Assembly: GCF_007829835.1 (NCBI RefSeq)
Contig: NZ_VIWP01000002.1
Coordinates: 62,001 to 126,000, forward strand
DNA from: Neorhizobium alkalisoli
GTDB taxonomy: Bacteria > Pseudomonadota > Alphaproteobacteria > Rhizobiales > Rhizobiaceae
DNA: 64,000 nt
Direction of reading: 5' to 3'
Shown here piece after piece: positions 15,780 to 26,869 of the stretch. Numbering within the stretch: position 1 is the first letter of the stretch; the number at the start of each line of letters is the position of its first letter. The position numbers were made by a program, and so were the translations under genes. The notes under the pieces are model-generated. The model saw only the letters and a list, made by a program, of their open reading frames with translations. It made no database searches and had not been told where the DNA came from.

Positions 15780-16280
15780 ATGACCGCTGATCCGTCCACG
15801 CAAAAATCCGCCATCCGCTTTACCGCCATGCCCGCGCCAGACGCCGTCCATCTGTGGAGTGGCGGACTGGATGCCTATGGCCGCCAGCCGGAAACAAAAG
15901 TCTCCGACGGCCCCGGCCATCCGTGCCGGCATTGCCTGAAAAATATCGAGGCGGGCGAGGAGTTTTTCGTGCTCGCATACAGACCCTTTCCGGACCTGCA
16001 GCCTTATGCGGAAACCGGACCGATCTTCCTGCACAAGGCGCGGTGCTCGCGTTATGAGGCCGAAGAGGTAACGCCGCCGATCCTCTCCAGCCCGGACTAT
16101 ATCGTCCGCGGTTACGGTGCCGACGACCGGATCGTTTACGGCAGCGGTGCGGTGACGCCGACCGGCACGATCGACAAAAGGGCGAGCGAACTCTTCGCCC
16201 GTCCGGAGATTGCCTATGTGCATGTCCGCTCAGCCCGCAACAATTGTTTCCAGTGCCGGATCGAGCGTCCTGAAGCATAG
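15780..16280 (+). CDS. DUF1203 family protein
   Basis: A 166-residue cytoplasmic protein of the DUF1203 family: FTAMPAPDAVHLWSGGLDAY at the start, PCRHCLKNIEAGEEFFVLAY (about 48-67) with a CxxC, GPIFLHKARCSRY, and a C-terminal VHVRSARNNCFQCRIER. The cysteines might bind metal, but the function is unknown. The ATG at 15780 follows GGAG. It is 88 bases after the previous gene and is followed by a type A intergenic repeat, so it is probably a separate unit. Confidence 0.8.
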   Translation: MTADPSTQKSAIRFTAMPAPDAVHLWSGGLDAYGRQPETKVSDGPGHPCRHCLKNIEAGEEFFVLAYRPFPDLQPYAETGPIFLHKARCSRYEAEEVTPPILSSPDYIVRGYGADDRIVYGSGAVTPTGTIDKRASELFARPEIAYVHVRSARNNCFQCRIERPEA

Positions 16281-16300
16281 GGACCGCGATGAGGCCGATC

Positions 16301-16452
16301 GTCAAAACCCTCTCTGGCCTGCCGGCCATCTCCCCCACGAGGGGGGAGAAAATTTGCCGCACTCGCTCGCCCTGCATTTAAGCATTCAGCGGATCGACTG
16401 GGTTAAGCCCTCCCCCTTGTGGGGAGGGTTTGGGAGGGGACTTACCCCACCC
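16301..16452 (-). repeat. Type A intergenic mosaic repeat, copy 1
   Basis: About 150 bp made of two palindromes, one around CTCCCCCACGAGGGGGGAG and one around CCCTCCCCCTTGTGGGGAGGG, joined by a variable centre. The outer block GGCCTGCCGGCCATCTCCCC is shared with copies at 23681, 39011 and 44225, which lie in the opposite orientation. It sits between convergent gene ends. Confidence 0.8.
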
Positions 16453-16466
16453 ATGAGCCTTCATTT

Positions 16467-17171
16467 TCAATTATGGCTTTCGCCATCCTTCGGCTCCGTT
16501 CGCTCCAGCCCTTCGGCCAGATCGAGCAGAAGTTTGACGTATTCGCCGGCCTTCTTCTCGTCTGCCTCAAGCTTGCGGGCGATCACCTCGCGCAGGTTCA
16601 GCATGGCGGCATCGACGCTGCGCGGCAGGTTCGGGCCGGCTTCGCCGCCGCGGCGCTTTGCACGTTCCTGCTTTTCGCGGATACGCTCGGCCAGTTCCGA
16701 CAGGCGGTCGAGGATCATCGAGGCAAAGCTGCGGTTTTCATCGAGATAGGCCTTGCCTTCCTCGGTGATCGCATACCGCTTCTTGTTGCCGTCGGCTTCC
16801 GCCACGACATAGCCGGCTTCTTCGAGATAGGTGAGCGTCGGATAGATGACGCCCGGGCTCGGGGCGTAAAAGCCGTAGGTCATGTCCTCGATATGCTTGA
16901 TGATCTCGTAGCCGTGACGCGGCTCCTTTTCGATCAGTGCCAGAACGACGAGGCGCAGGTCGCCCTGCATCAGGAAACGGCCGACCCGGCCCTCCCCGTC
17001 ATCACCAAAACCACGGCCGCCCGGGCCACCGGGGCCGCCATGATGACCGGGACCACCCCGGCCGCGGCTGAACGGTCCGCCGCGCATGGCAAAGATTTCC
17101 TCGAAGCCACGGGCTTCGCGACCGTCCCGACCATGGCATCCATGCCGGCCTTCAAATTTGCGTCCAAACAT
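16467..17171 (-). CDS. PadR-family transcriptional regulator with Gly/His-rich N-terminus
   Basis: A 234-residue repressor-type regulator. Residues 1-65 are unusual: rich in Gly, His and Arg (RKFEGRHGCHGRDGRE, GPGHHGGPGGPGGRGF), possibly metal-binding. Residues about 66-150 form the PadR winged helix (LRLVVLALIEKEPRHGYEII, SPGVIYPTLTYLEEAGYVVA), followed by a helical dimerisation tail. PadR proteins repress detoxification or efflux genes and often themselves. AAAGGAG precedes the ATG at 17171. Two copies of TTCGATATATCTAAA lie 24 and 69 bases upstream and are the likely operator. Confidence 0.9.
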   Translation of the reverse strand: MFGRKFEGRHGCHGRDGREARGFEEIFAMRGGPFSRGRGGPGHHGGPGGPGGRGFGDDGEGRVGRFLMQGDLRLVVLALIEKEPRHGYEIIKHIEDMTYGFYAPSPGVIYPTLTYLEEAGYVVAEADGNKKRYAITEEGKAYLDENRSFASMILDRLSELAERIREKQERAKRRGGEAGPNLPRSVDAAMLNLREVIARKLEADEKKAGEYVKLLLDLAEGLERTEPKDGESHN

Positions 17172-17194
17172 TGTTCGTCTCCTTTAGACTGTCT

Positions 17195-17254
17195 TTCGAT
17201 ATATCTAAAGATAGCAATTCACTTCCGATTGTCCAGATCTTCGATATATCTAAA
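17195..17254 (-). promoter_or_regulatory. Probable operator: two TTCGATATATCTAAA repeats before padR
   Basis: The 15-mer occurs at 17195-17209 and 17240-17254, a spacing of 45 bases, and contains the palindrome GATATATC. Autoregulation by the PadR protein is the simplest reading. The 15 bases at 17232-17246 (TCCAGATCTTCGATA) recur exactly at 27846-27860 before azoR. Confidence 0.5.
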
Positions 17255-17281
17255 TCATATCGTATTAATCTGAAACGCAGA

Positions 17282-17316
17282 AAAACGCCGGAAGGCATTC
17301 GGCCACCCGGCGTTTT
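17282..17316 (-). terminator. Terminator after ald
   Basis: AAAACGCCGG and CCGGCGTTTT form a 10-bp stem with a partly paired interior, followed by T residues on the minus strand, 29 bases after the ald stop codon. Confidence 0.8.
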
Positions 17317-17344
17317 CGTAAGGATTTACGACTATCGAAAGGCT

Positions 17345-18463
17345 TCAGGCGACCGCCAGAACGCTTTCCGGCGATACCGCTTCGTAACCCAGTGCCTCGG
17401 CCACCGGCCGGTTGGTGACGCGGCCCTTGTGGACGTTGAGGCCGTTGCGCAAGTGCCTGTCCTCGGCGATTGCCCTGAGGCCCCGATCGGCCAACGCCAG
17501 CCCATAATGCAGCGTTGCATTGTTCAGCGCATGCGCCGAGGTTACGGGCACGGCGCCCGGCATGTTGGCGACGCAATAATGGACGATGCCGTCGACCTCA
17601 TAGGTCGGGTCGGAATGGGTGGTGGCATGCGAGGTCTCGAAGCAACCGCCCTGATCGATCGCCACATCCACCATCACCGCGCCCTTGCGCATGCCCGACA
17701 GCATTTCGCGGCTGACGAGTTTTGGCGCAGCCGCACCGGGGATCAGCACGGCACCGATGACGAGATCGGCGGAAAAGATTTCCTCTTCCAGCGCGTCGAT
17801 CGTCGAATAGCGCGTATGCACCCGGCCGGCGAAAAGGTCGTCGAGCTGGCGCAGGCGCGGCAGCGAACGGTCGAGAATTGAAACATCGGCGCCGAGACCG
17901 GCCGCCATGCGGGCCGCATGCAGGCCGACGACACCGCCGCCGATCACCACGACCTTGGCCGGCAGCACGCCCGGCACGCCGCCGAGCAGGATGCCGCGGC
18001 CGCCATTGGCCTTTTGCAGCGCCGTCGCGCCGGCTTGGATCGCCAGCCGTCCGGCGACTTCCGACATCGGCGCCAGAAGCGGCAGGCCGCCGCGATCGTC
18101 GGTCACGGTCTCGTAGGCGACGGCCGTGACGCCGGAGGCGAGCAGGCCCCTGGTCTGTTCCGGATCCGGCGCGAGATGCAGGTAGGTATAGAGGATCTGG
18201 CCGTCGCGCAGCTGCGCCCATTCGCCGGGCTGCGGCTCCTTCACCTTGACGACCATGTCGGATTTTTCGAACACGTCCCGGGCGCTGGCGGCGATCCTGG
18301 CGCCAGCCGCCGCATAGGCGCCATCATCGGCACCGATCCCGCTCCCTGCGCCGGTCTCGACCAGCACGTCATGGCCATGCGCCACATATTCGCGCACCGC
18401 AGCCGGCGTCAGTCCGACGCGATATTCGTGATTCTTGATTTCCTTCGGGCATCCGACGCGCAT
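17345..18463 (-). CDS. ald: Alanine dehydrogenase
   Basis: A 372-residue enzyme that interconverts L-alanine and pyruvate plus ammonium with NAD. Hallmarks are [20 protein letters not shown] at the N-terminus, the substrate lysine in VKVKEPQ (about residue 74), and the NAD-binding loop [16 protein letters not shown] (about 172-187). [20 protein letters not shown] (about 267-286) and the C-terminal [17 protein letters not shown] are also present. Length is normal. GGAGGA precedes the ATG at 18463. The Lrp-type regulator gene is divergent 142 bases away, the usual AldR-ald arrangement, in which alanine induces ald. In rhizobia it serves alanine catabolism and, in bacteroids, alanine synthesis. 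Confidence 0.95.
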   Translation of the reverse strand: MRVGCPKEIKNHEYRVGLTPAAVREYVAHGHDVLVETGAGSGIGADDGAYAAAGARIAASARDVFEKSDMVVKVKEPQPGEWAQLRDGQILYTYLHLAPDPEQTRGLLASGVTAVAYETVTDDRGGLPLLAPMSEVAGRLAIQAGATALQKANGGRGILLGGVPGVLPAKVVVIGGGVVGLHAARMAAGLGADVSILDRSLPRLRQLDDLFAGRVHTRYSTIDALEEEIFSADLVIGAVLIPGAAAPKLVSREMLSGMRKGAVMVDVAIDQGGCFETSHATTHSDPTYEVDGIVHYCVANMPGAVPVTSAHALNNATLHYGLALADRGLRAIAEDRHLRNGLNVHKGRVTNRPVAEALGYEAVSPESVLAVA

Positions 18464-18605
18464 GCAACGCTCCTCCGTTCGATTGCGGCTCAGTTCAAAA
18501 CTCCCGGTGACAGGCTAGCCGCAGAGCGGATGAAATGTCCTTGCGAAGACGGGGACGCGATGGCAGAGTTTTCGCGCTTTCGCAATTCTTCGGGGAATTC
18601 TTCGA
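18464..18605 (+). promoter_or_regulatory. Divergent ald/aldR control region
   Basis: 142 bp between the divergent genes. It includes AT-rich repeats near the aldR start (CAATTCTTCGGGGAATTC, with an imperfect dyad). AldR-type proteins bind such regions to activate ald; exact sites cannot be fixed by eye. Confidence 0.4.
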
Positions 18606-19067
18606 ATGAGCACTCTCGACAGCATCGATCATGCGATCATGCGCACGCTGCAGGACAATGGCCGGATTTCCAATGCCGAGCTTGCCGAGCGGGTGGGACT
18701 GTCACCTTCCGCCTGTTCGCGGCGTCTCGACATTCTGGAAAAGAACGGCACGATCAGTGGTTATCACGCGCGCCTGTCCAACAAGGCGCTCGAATACAAG
18801 ATGATGGTGATCGTCCATATCTCGCTGTCGGGGCAATTCGCCAAAACGCTGACGGAATTCGAGACGGCGGTCAAACGCTGTCCGAACATCCTCGTCTGTT
18901 ACCTGATGTCCGGCGAATATGACTATATCCTGCGCGTCGCCGCCAAGGATCTGGAAGACTATGAGCGGATCCACCGCGACTGGCTTTCTGCCCTGCCGCA
19001 TGTGGTCAAGATCAATTCCAGCTTCGCGCTTCGGGAAATTATCGACCGGCCGAATGTCGGGCTTTGA
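18606..19067 (+). CDS. aldR: Lrp/AsnC-family regulator, AldR-like
   Basis: A 153-residue feast/famine regulator. Residues about 5-60 carry the AsnC helix-turn-helix (LDSIDHAIMRTLQDNGRISN, LAERVGLSPSACSRRLDILE). Residues about 65-150 form the RAM ligand domain (VIVHISLSGQ, CYLMSGEYDYILRVAAKDLE). It is divergent from ald, so it probably activates ald when alanine binds. The gene starts at ATG 18606 and ends six bases before the convergent EamA gene. The name AldR is inferred from context. Confidence 0.88.
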   Translation: MSTLDSIDHAIMRTLQDNGRISNAELAERVGLSPSACSRRLDILEKNGTISGYHARLSNKALEYKMMVIVHISLSGQFAKTLTEFETAVKRCPNILVCYLMSGEYDYILRVAAKDLEDYERIHRDWLSALPHVVKINSSFALREIIDRPNVGL

Positions 19068-19073
19068 GCAGCC

Positions 19074-19907
19074 TCAGGAGACCCCGATCAGGATCGCCCC
19101 GGCAGCCACGACGATACAGGCCGCAATGCGCTTGACCGTGAGTGTCTCCCCCAGGAATAGCCAGCCAATGACGACGGCGAATACGACGCTGGTTTCGCGC
19201 AATGCCGAAACGGGACCGGCCGGCGCCAGCGAATAGGCAACCAGCACGACGCCATAGGAGAGAAGCGATACCATGCCGCCGCCGACCGCCTTTTTCGTCT
19301 CGCGCGCGCGCAGGTCGATCTTCAACCGGCCACGCGTCAGGAGGAAGGCGGCGCCCAGCAGAAAACCCGGCAGCACGAAAACCCAGGTTATATAGGCGGC
19401 GCGATCGCCCGAAACGCGAATGCCGATCGCATCGACTGTCGAATAACCGGCAATCATCACGCCGGTCGCAAGCCCGTAAAGCATGGACTGCACGGAAGCG
19501 CTGCCCTTGCCGAGCGCCAGAACCATGATGCCGATGACGATGAAGAGCACGCCGAGCATGGCGAGCGGATGCAGCGCCTCGCCGATCAGCGCAAAACTGC
19601 CGGCCGTGACGAGAAGCGGCGCGCTGCCGCGGATGATCGGATAGACCTGACCGAGTTCGCCATGCCGGTAAGCGGCGACGAGAAGCAGGCCGTAAAAGAG
19701 CTGGAAAAACGCGGAGCCAATCAGATAGGGCCAGGCCGCAGCGATTGGCAGCGGCAGGATGATAGCAACCGGAAGTGCCACGACCGTCATGGCCAGCGAC
19801 ATGACGGTCATCGTCCAGAAACGGTCAGCACCGGAGCGCAGAAAAGCGTTCCAGCTTGCATGCAGCACGGCGGCAAACAGCGCCAGGAAAACGACGGAAG
19901 TACTCAC
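19074..19907 (-). CDS. EamA/DMT-family permease
   Basis: About 277 residues with ten predicted membrane helices in two EamA repeats. VVFLALFAAVLHASWNAFLR is the first helix and WLFLGETLTVKRIAACIVVA (about 250-270) the EamA signature near the end. DMT permeases export or import small metabolites; the substrate is not predictable. The start is uncertain: GTG at 19907 (M)STSVVF fits membrane topology; GTG 19913 and ATG 19955 are in frame but no candidate has a clear ribosome binding site. It converges on aldR. Confidence 0.8.
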   Translation of the reverse strand: MSTSVVFLALFAAVLHASWNAFLRSGADRFWTMTVMSLAMTVVALPVAIILPLPIAAAWPYLIGSAFFQLFYGLLLVAAYRHGELGQVYPIIRGSAPLLVTAGSFALIGEALHPLAMLGVLFIVIGIMVLALGKGSASVQSMLYGLATGVMIAGYSTVDAIGIRVSGDRAAYITWVFVLPGFLLGAAFLLTRGRLKIDLRARETKKAVGGGMVSLLSYGVVLVAYSLAPAGPVSALRETSVVFAVVIGWLFLGETLTVKRIAACIVVAAGAILIGVS

Positions 19908-20217
19908 CGGCACTGACCGGAATTTGCCCGGGAAAATCCTTCCCGCATGCCGCACGAAACCATTCCCATCCCCGCTCTCCGAATCGTTTGTGAAAGATTT
20001 GTGACAGTCGCGGAAACATTGCGAAAGGGGCAGTTTTGCAAATCAGCCGACGGATAGCGACATGGGTCAGAGCGGGATCGCAGCCACGCTCTCGTCCGGA
20101 TGTGTGGCTGGAACAGAAAGACACTCGACAGATCCGGGCGGTGCGCCATCTACCCCTTGGCCCTGCCGTCAGCCGCCCTCAGCCGGGTGTTCGAGAAACC
20201 AGATTACGGACCTTTCG

Positions 20218-21006
20218 ATGACTGATTTTTCTTCCCGCTTTGCCGAACTGCTGAAGACACTGGACGATGAGAATGCGGAATTTTTCGGCGCCGGAATGCG
20301 CGACGAGCTTCTGGCGCTTGTGCCGGCTATCCCGGACCGGGCCGCGGAAGCCTGTCTGTTCCGCGAACTGGCGGTTCTCGAAGCGAAACGGGATGAACTC
20401 GTCTGCCTCGACCATGCGGAACGGGCACTGGCGGCCCATGCGGATACCGGCGCGCTCTCGGATCATCGGCTTTATTTCATGCATCTCACCTGCGGCGATG
20501 TCGGCACCGCCTGGAATGGCGGGCCGCGCACGGCATTTCACCTCAAGGAAGCACTGAGGTTGCATGCGGAACTGGGACGGCCGCTCCCCGAAGCCTTCTC
20601 GCTGCGCCTCAACCGCGGCGTCCATGAAAGAACCAACGGCACGGCCCGCATGGGGCTCGACTGGTTCGAGCCGCTTCTGGCCGACGGCGAGCGGGAATAT
20701 GGCGCCGAAAGCCCCTATCTCAACCATCTGCTGGGGCTGATGTCGGATAGCGAGGAGAAGCTGGGAAACATGCCGAGGGCGCTTGCCCATGCGGAACGTG
20801 CCTTGGCGCTGCTGGATGTCGGCAGCGACATGGGACGGCGTGTCAGCGCGCTCACGGCCCATGCGAAACTGCAGCTTCGCGCTGGACACGAAGCCCGGGC
20901 ACGACAGCTTTCCGACGAAGCCATCGCCTTCGCCGACGCGCATTGCTCGCGCGCCACGCAGGAATTCGCCAGGGAGCAGAAGGCAAAGATCTTTCCGGTT
21001 TCCTAG
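20218..21006 (+). CDS. Hypothetical protein with TPR-like helices
   Basis: A 262-residue all-helical cytoplasmic protein. Pairs of helices resembling tetratricopeptide repeats are seen in the C-terminal half (EEKLGNMPRALAHAERALAL and LTAHAKLQLRAGHEARARQL), and the N-terminal part (ACLFRELAVLEAKRDELVCL, HAERALAAHADTGALSD) fits the same pattern. Such proteins are scaffolds for protein contacts. No specific family is recognised and there is no signal peptide. The ATG at 20218 begins a natural N-terminus. It stands alone between the EamA gene and a PilZ gene. Confidence 0.7.
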   Translation: MTDFSSRFAELLKTLDDENAEFFGAGMRDELLALVPAIPDRAAEACLFRELAVLEAKRDELVCLDHAERALAAHADTGALSDHRLYFMHLTCGDVGTAWNGGPRTAFHLKEALRLHAELGRPLPEAFSLRLNRGVHERTNGTARMGLDWFEPLLADGEREYGAESPYLNHLLGLMSDSEEKLGNMPRALAHAERALALLDVGSDMGRRVSALTAHAKLQLRAGHEARARQLSDEAIAFADAHCSRATQEFAREQKAKIFPVS

Positions 21007-21128
21007 ATCACCCGCGCGCAAAAGCGATCATCCCGGCTCTGCCCGCGCCTTTCGAAGACCAGTCCATTTTTATCGATCGCCCTAAAGGCGTTTCAATATG
21101 TGACGTGTAGGCTGTCTTCCAGAGAGCC

Positions 21129-21458
21129 ATGAGGATGATCTCGATGACAGTCAAAAGCATGAAGACACGTGCAGCCGCGCGCGAAAAGACGCGCATCATG
21201 GGAACGGTACGATACTATAACGAGTCCGTCAGCGGACGGGTGGTCGACCTGTCGGCAAAGGGGCTGGCGCTGGATGTCGCAAGCCCTTTCAACGCCGCCA
21301 ATGGCAGCCCGGTAAAAGTCGAGAGCAACGAGCTCGGCATTCTCGAAGGGACGGTGAAGTGGCTGCATCGCGGCCGGCTGGGCATCGAATTCCGCCCCAA
21401 TTCCAATGCGGCGGCCCAGGTTTCTTCCTATTTTCGCTTCTTCCACAAAGGCGCCTGA
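21129..21458 (+). CDS. PilZ-domain protein (c-di-GMP receptor candidate)
   Basis: A 109-residue single-domain PilZ protein. Both c-di-GMP contact motifs are present: RxxxR as REKTR (residues 18-22) and DxSxxG as DLSAKG (about 41-46), followed by the beta barrel ending in FRPNSNAAAQVSSYF. Stand-alone PilZ proteins act as receptors that bind a partner when c-di-GMP rises. Three GGDEF proteins are encoded elsewhere in the window. ATG at 21129 or 21144 could be the start; AGAGAG precedes the first. The partner is unknown. Confidence 0.85.
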   Translation: MRMISMTVKSMKTRAAAREKTRIMGTVRYYNESVSGRVVDLSAKGLALDVASPFNAANGSPVKVESNELGILEGTVKWLHRGRLGIEFRPNSNAAAQVSSYFRFFHKGA

Positions 21459-21678
21459 TCCCGCCGCGACAGGCAACCGATGACAGAGGGCGCGACGGCG
21501 AAAGATCCGCCGCGTCCCTCCCTTTCGATAACGTCCCGCCCCGCCACCTGGGCGACAATCAGGTGTCACAGAACCTCGCTTAAAATCCGCTTGGATATCC
21601 CATCCGTGCGGGCCAATATGGGTCCGATTGGAATTCGCCGAACCACACCGTCGGCGCCATATTGCGAGGAGTTTGTTG

Positions 21679-23667
<1,989 letters not shown>

Positions 23668-23680
23668 GGCATTCGTTAAA

Positions 23681-23822
23681 AAGACCCCTCCCCACCCTCC
23701 CCACAAGGGGGAGGGCTTAACCCGGCGGCGACGCTTTAGCCTCGATTGAGGCTGGCGGGCGCCGCGCGTATTCTCCCCCCTTGTGGGGGAGATGGCCGGC
23801 AGGCCAGAGAGGGTCTTGGCCA
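23681..23822 (+). repeat. Type A intergenic mosaic repeat, copy 2
   Basis: Two GC-rich palindromes (CCCCACAAGGGGGAGGGCTT and CTCCCCCCTTGTGGGGGAG) flank a variable centre and end in GATGGCCGGCAGGCCAGAGA. Same orientation as the copies at 39011 and 44225. It fills most of the gap between cpdB and the PhzF gene and may act as a terminator. Confidence 0.85.
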
Positions 23823-23877
23823 CAGGCGATTACGTAGCGGCAACCACCGCGAAACTGCATGACCGACAGGACACCCC

Positions 23878-24714
23878 ATGCCCACATTCTCCTTCCAGCA
23901 GGTTGACGTTTTTTCCAGCCAGCCGATGCGCGGCAATCCGCTGGCGGTCGTGATCGGCGCCGATGCCTTGAGCGATGCCCAGATGCAGGCTTTCGCAAAC
24001 TGGACCAATCTCAGCGAAACCACGTTTCTGCTGCAACCGACCGACCCGACTGCCAGCTATCGCGTGCGCATCTTCACCCCGAGCCAGGAACTGCCCTTTG
24101 CCGGCCATCCGACGCTCGGCAGCGCCCATGTCTGGCTGTCGCAACAGGCCACATCACCGGATGGAGACATCGTTCAGGAATGCGGCGCCGGACTGGTGCG
24201 CATCCGCCGCGACGGCGGCCGGCTTGCCTTTGCGGCACCGCCCCTCACCCGTAGCGGCCCGGTCGATCCCGCCCTCATCGAGAAGATCGCCAAGGCGCTC
24301 GGCATTCCGGTATCGCTAATCATCGATTCCAACTGGTGCCAGAACGGGCCGGACTGGATCGGCGTGCTCCTGCCCTCGCGCGCCAACGTTCTGGCCGTAA
24401 AACCGGATTATTCCATTCTCGCCGGCACCCGCGTCGGGCTGGTCGGACGCTTCGATCCGTCACGGGATGGCGATGAAGCTCTATTCGAAGTGCGCGCCTT
24501 TACACGCAACGGTTACGAGGATCCGGTCACCGGCAGTCTCAATGCCGGGCTGGCGCAATGGCTGATCGGCGCCGGCGTTGCGCCTGAAAGTTATGTGGCG
24601 GCACAGGGCACGGTGCTCGGCCGTGCCGGGCGTGTCCATGTCGACAAGGTCGGCGAGGATGTCTGGGTCGGCGGCGAGGTCGCGACCTGCATTGCGGGGA
24701 CGCTGACACTCTAA
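23878..24714 (+). CDS. PhzF-family isomerase/epimerase
   Basis: A 278-residue PhzF-like protein of two diaminopimelate-epimerase-type folds. Seen are FQQVDVFSSQPMRGNPLAVV (about 6-25), the catalytic-glutamate segment NLSETTFLL (about 43-51), FTPSQELPFAGHPTLGSAHV (about 63-82) and the mirror motif EDPVTGSLNAGLAQWL (about 217-232). Apart from PhzF itself the substrates are mostly unknown; no phenazine genes are nearby. It is a single gene, between a type A repeat and zntB. Confidence 0.9.
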   Translation: MPTFSFQQVDVFSSQPMRGNPLAVVIGADALSDAQMQAFANWTNLSETTFLLQPTDPTASYRVRIFTPSQELPFAGHPTLGSAHVWLSQQATSPDGDIVQECGAGLVRIRRDGGRLAFAAPPLTRSGPVDPALIEKIAKALGIPVSLIIDSNWCQNGPDWIGVLLPSRANVLAVKPDYSILAGTRVGLVGRFDPSRDGDEALFEVRAFTRNGYEDPVTGSLNAGLAQWLIGAGVAPESYVAAQGTVLGRAGRVHVDKVGEDVWVGGEVATCIAGTLTL

Positions 24715-24798
24715 GCATTTCCCCTCATCGCCCATCCCCTTCGCCCGCCTCGCATTTACTGCTAAAATCGCGTGACGCCTTTGGGAGGAGGCGTAGCA

Positions 24799-25839
24799 AT
24801 GCTCGACAAACCGAAAACCACAGCAACCCCCACGGCAACCTATGGCGAAGAGCCGGGTCTGCGTTTTGCTGTTCTTCTCGACGGTCAGGGCGGATGCCGG
24901 ACGGTCGATATCGCGGCGGCCTGCAGCTGGAAGCCGGGCGATGGCGTCATGTGGCTGCATTTCGAGCGCGATCATCCGGCCTCGGCCGACTGGGTCAACA
25001 CCAAGGGCGGCTTCGATCCGCTCGTGGCCGAAGCCCTGCTCGAAGAGGATTCCCGCCCCCGTGTCGAGCCGATCGGCGATGGTCTCCTGATCATCCTGCG
25101 CGGCGTCTGTGCGGCGCCGCCGGAGGACGAGGAGACCGAGGAAGACGATCTCGACCTCGTTCCCCTGCATATCTGGGTGGATGAACACCGGCTGGTGACA
25201 TTGCGCGACAGTGGCCATTTCATCACCGCGCTCCGCGACATCCGCCGCGCGCTCGATATCGGCAAGGGGCCGAAAAAGGCGGGCGATCTGCTGGCTCTCG
25301 TCAGCGACAAACTGGTGCGCGATCTGGAACCCGTGCTTGACGGCATGGACGAGGAGATCGACGAACTCGACGACCTGATTTTCAAAGGCGAGGCCAGCGA
25401 GGTCCGGCAAAGGCTGAAACTGCTACGACGCCGCGCCGTGCAGCTGCGCCGTTACCTCGCTCCCCAGCGCGATGCGCTGAACCGGATCGAACATGACGAT
25501 GCGCCCTGGCTGAAGGAACGCGACAAACTCAGGTTCCGCGAGGTGATCGATAAGCTGATGCGCTTCATCGAATATCTCGATGCGATCCGCGACCGCACCA
25601 GCATTTTGCATGACGACCTTGCCACCGTGATCGGCGAGCGGATCGCCCGCAATTCCAACCGGCTCGCGGCGCTGGCCGCTCTTCTCCTGCCGCCCAGCGT
25701 CGTCGCCGGCCTGTTCGGCATGAATGTCGGCGGCATTCCCGGCGTCAACGATACCTGGGCGTTTCTGATCATCGTCGCCGTCGTGGTGGTCATCTCGGCG
25801 GCGACGCTGTGGGTTTTGAAGAAGATCGACTGGTTGTGA
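24799..25839 (+). CDS. zntB: Zinc transporter ZntB, CorA family
   Basis: A 346-residue CorA-type protein. A large soluble domain (about 1-280, acidic around EDEETEEDDLDL) is followed by two C-terminal membrane helices, AALAALLLPPSVVAGLFGMN with the GMN signature (about 305-307) and AFLIIVAVVVVISAATLW. The loop after GMN is VGGIPGVNDTW, which matches ZntB rather than CorA (which has MPEL). ZntB moves zinc across the inner membrane. A strong GGAGG precedes the ATG at 24799. The stop codon is directly followed by a type B repeat. Confidence 0.88.
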   Translation: MLDKPKTTATPTATYGEEPGLRFAVLLDGQGGCRTVDIAAACSWKPGDGVMWLHFERDHPASADWVNTKGGFDPLVAEALLEEDSRPRVEPIGDGLLIILRGVCAAPPEDEETEEDDLDLVPLHIWVDEHRLVTLRDSGHFITALRDIRRALDIGKGPKKAGDLLALVSDKLVRDLEPVLDGMDEEIDELDDLIFKGEASEVRQRLKLLRRRAVQLRRYLAPQRDALNRIEHDDAPWLKERDKLRFREVIDKLMRFIEYLDAIRDRTSILHDDLATVIGERIARNSNRLAALAALLLPPSVVAGLFGMNVGGIPGVNDTWAFLIIVAVVVVISAATLWVLKKIDWL

Positions 25840-25840
25840 T

Positions 25841-26001
25841 GGCGGTGCCGCACGCCCCCTATGATCTCCCCCCTTGTGGGGGAGATGTCACGAAGTGACA
25901 GAGGGGGGTGGGCGACGGTTCTACAAAGTCAAAGATAACGATGGCGCGCGGCATCCCCCCTCTGCCCTGCCGGGCATCTCCCCCACAAGGGGGGAGATCG
26001 A
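25841..26001 (+). repeat. Type B intergenic repeat, copy 1
   Basis: About 160 bp: GGCGGTGC...GATCTCCCCCCTTGTGGGGGAGATGTCACGAAGTGACAGAGGGGGGTG, a variable centre, then CCCCTCTGCCCTGCCGGGCATCTCCCCCACAAGGGG. The GTCACGAAGTGAC palindrome is specific to this type. A second copy lies at 46380-46537. It shares the CTCCCCC-TTGTGGGGGAG core with type A. Confidence 0.8.
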
Positions 26002-26071
26002 CTAGCGGCATGCTTCAACTTGTATGCGCTCGAATGAGAACTATCCTATTGGACACCCAGCCTCCCGCCAC

Positions 26072-26656
26072 TCAAGCCGCGACCGCCCTGCCCGCTCCGA
26101 TCCTTGAAGCCAGCAGCCGCAGTTCCGCCGGTGGCTTGCGTTCGATGCGGCGATAACCGCTGCCGTCACGTTTGCGGGTGACGAGGCCGAGATCGAACAG
26201 GTCGCGGCGCAGAAGCGCGGCGTCGCCGAACAGGTGGAAACCGTTCAGGAACTCGCTGATGCCGCGTTCCGAAAATTCCTCGCCCCGCGGGATCTTTGAC
26301 CAGAGCAGCCAGAGGCAAAGTTCCTGCTGGGCCCGCTTGGTCGGCCAGCGGATGAGCCTGCCCTCGCGATCGAAAAGTCGCAGCATTTTGGCGACCCGTG
26401 CCTCATTGGGCATGGGCTCGGGTTCAACGGGATGCAAAGCGGTCACCGACAGGTGACCTTCTTCCGCCGGCGGCACTGCTGCGGTTTTGGCGCTGGCGCG
26501 AAAATGCTGGTAGTTTTTGAAACCGGCAGCCCGGCTCAACAGGTTGAGCATTTCGACATGGCTGGGTTTATGATCGAGCGTGACGATCTGTTCACGCAAA
26601 GATTTGGCGAATGCCGACATGTCGGCCACCGCCATCGGAAAGATGGTTCTGGTCAT
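26072..26656 (-). CDS. DUF2087 domain protein
   Basis: A 194-residue protein. The N-terminal segment SLREQIVTLDHKPSHVEMLN followed by LLSRAAGFKNYQHFRA (about 19-54) resembles the small helical domain attached to glyoxalase-superfamily-related proteins. The C-terminal DUF2087 domain runs from about 87 to 175 with MLRLFDREGRLIRWPTKRAQ, the hydrophobic WLLWSKIPRGEEFSERGISE, and LRRDLFDLGLVTRKRDGSGY followed by RR. DUF2087 is wing-like and often linked to HTH proteins, so a nucleic-acid role is possible. The molecular function is unknown. Confidence 0.8.
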   Translation of the reverse strand: MTRTIFPMAVADMSAFAKSLREQIVTLDHKPSHVEMLNLLSRAAGFKNYQHFRASAKTAAVPPAEEGHLSVTALHPVEPEPMPNEARVAKMLRLFDREGRLIRWPTKRAQQELCLWLLWSKIPRGEEFSERGISEFLNGFHLFGDAALLRRDLFDLGLVTRKRDGSGYRRIERKPPAELRLLASRIGAGRAVAA

Positions 26657-26869
26657 CTCTTATCCTCGACACGTGCCGGTCCGTCTGGAATGTCGCTGGT
26701 CGCCGTCTTGTCGATTTCGGCACGGGATAAGTGCTGATGATCCTGGAATATGCAGGTTTAGCTTCCCTTTCGGGACGGCGACGCCTCGGTGAACTGCTGA
26801 CCGTGACGCCATCTATAACAGAGGCCGCAAGCGCGTCAATCGCATCGGCGCGCGGCCATCGCGACCTGC

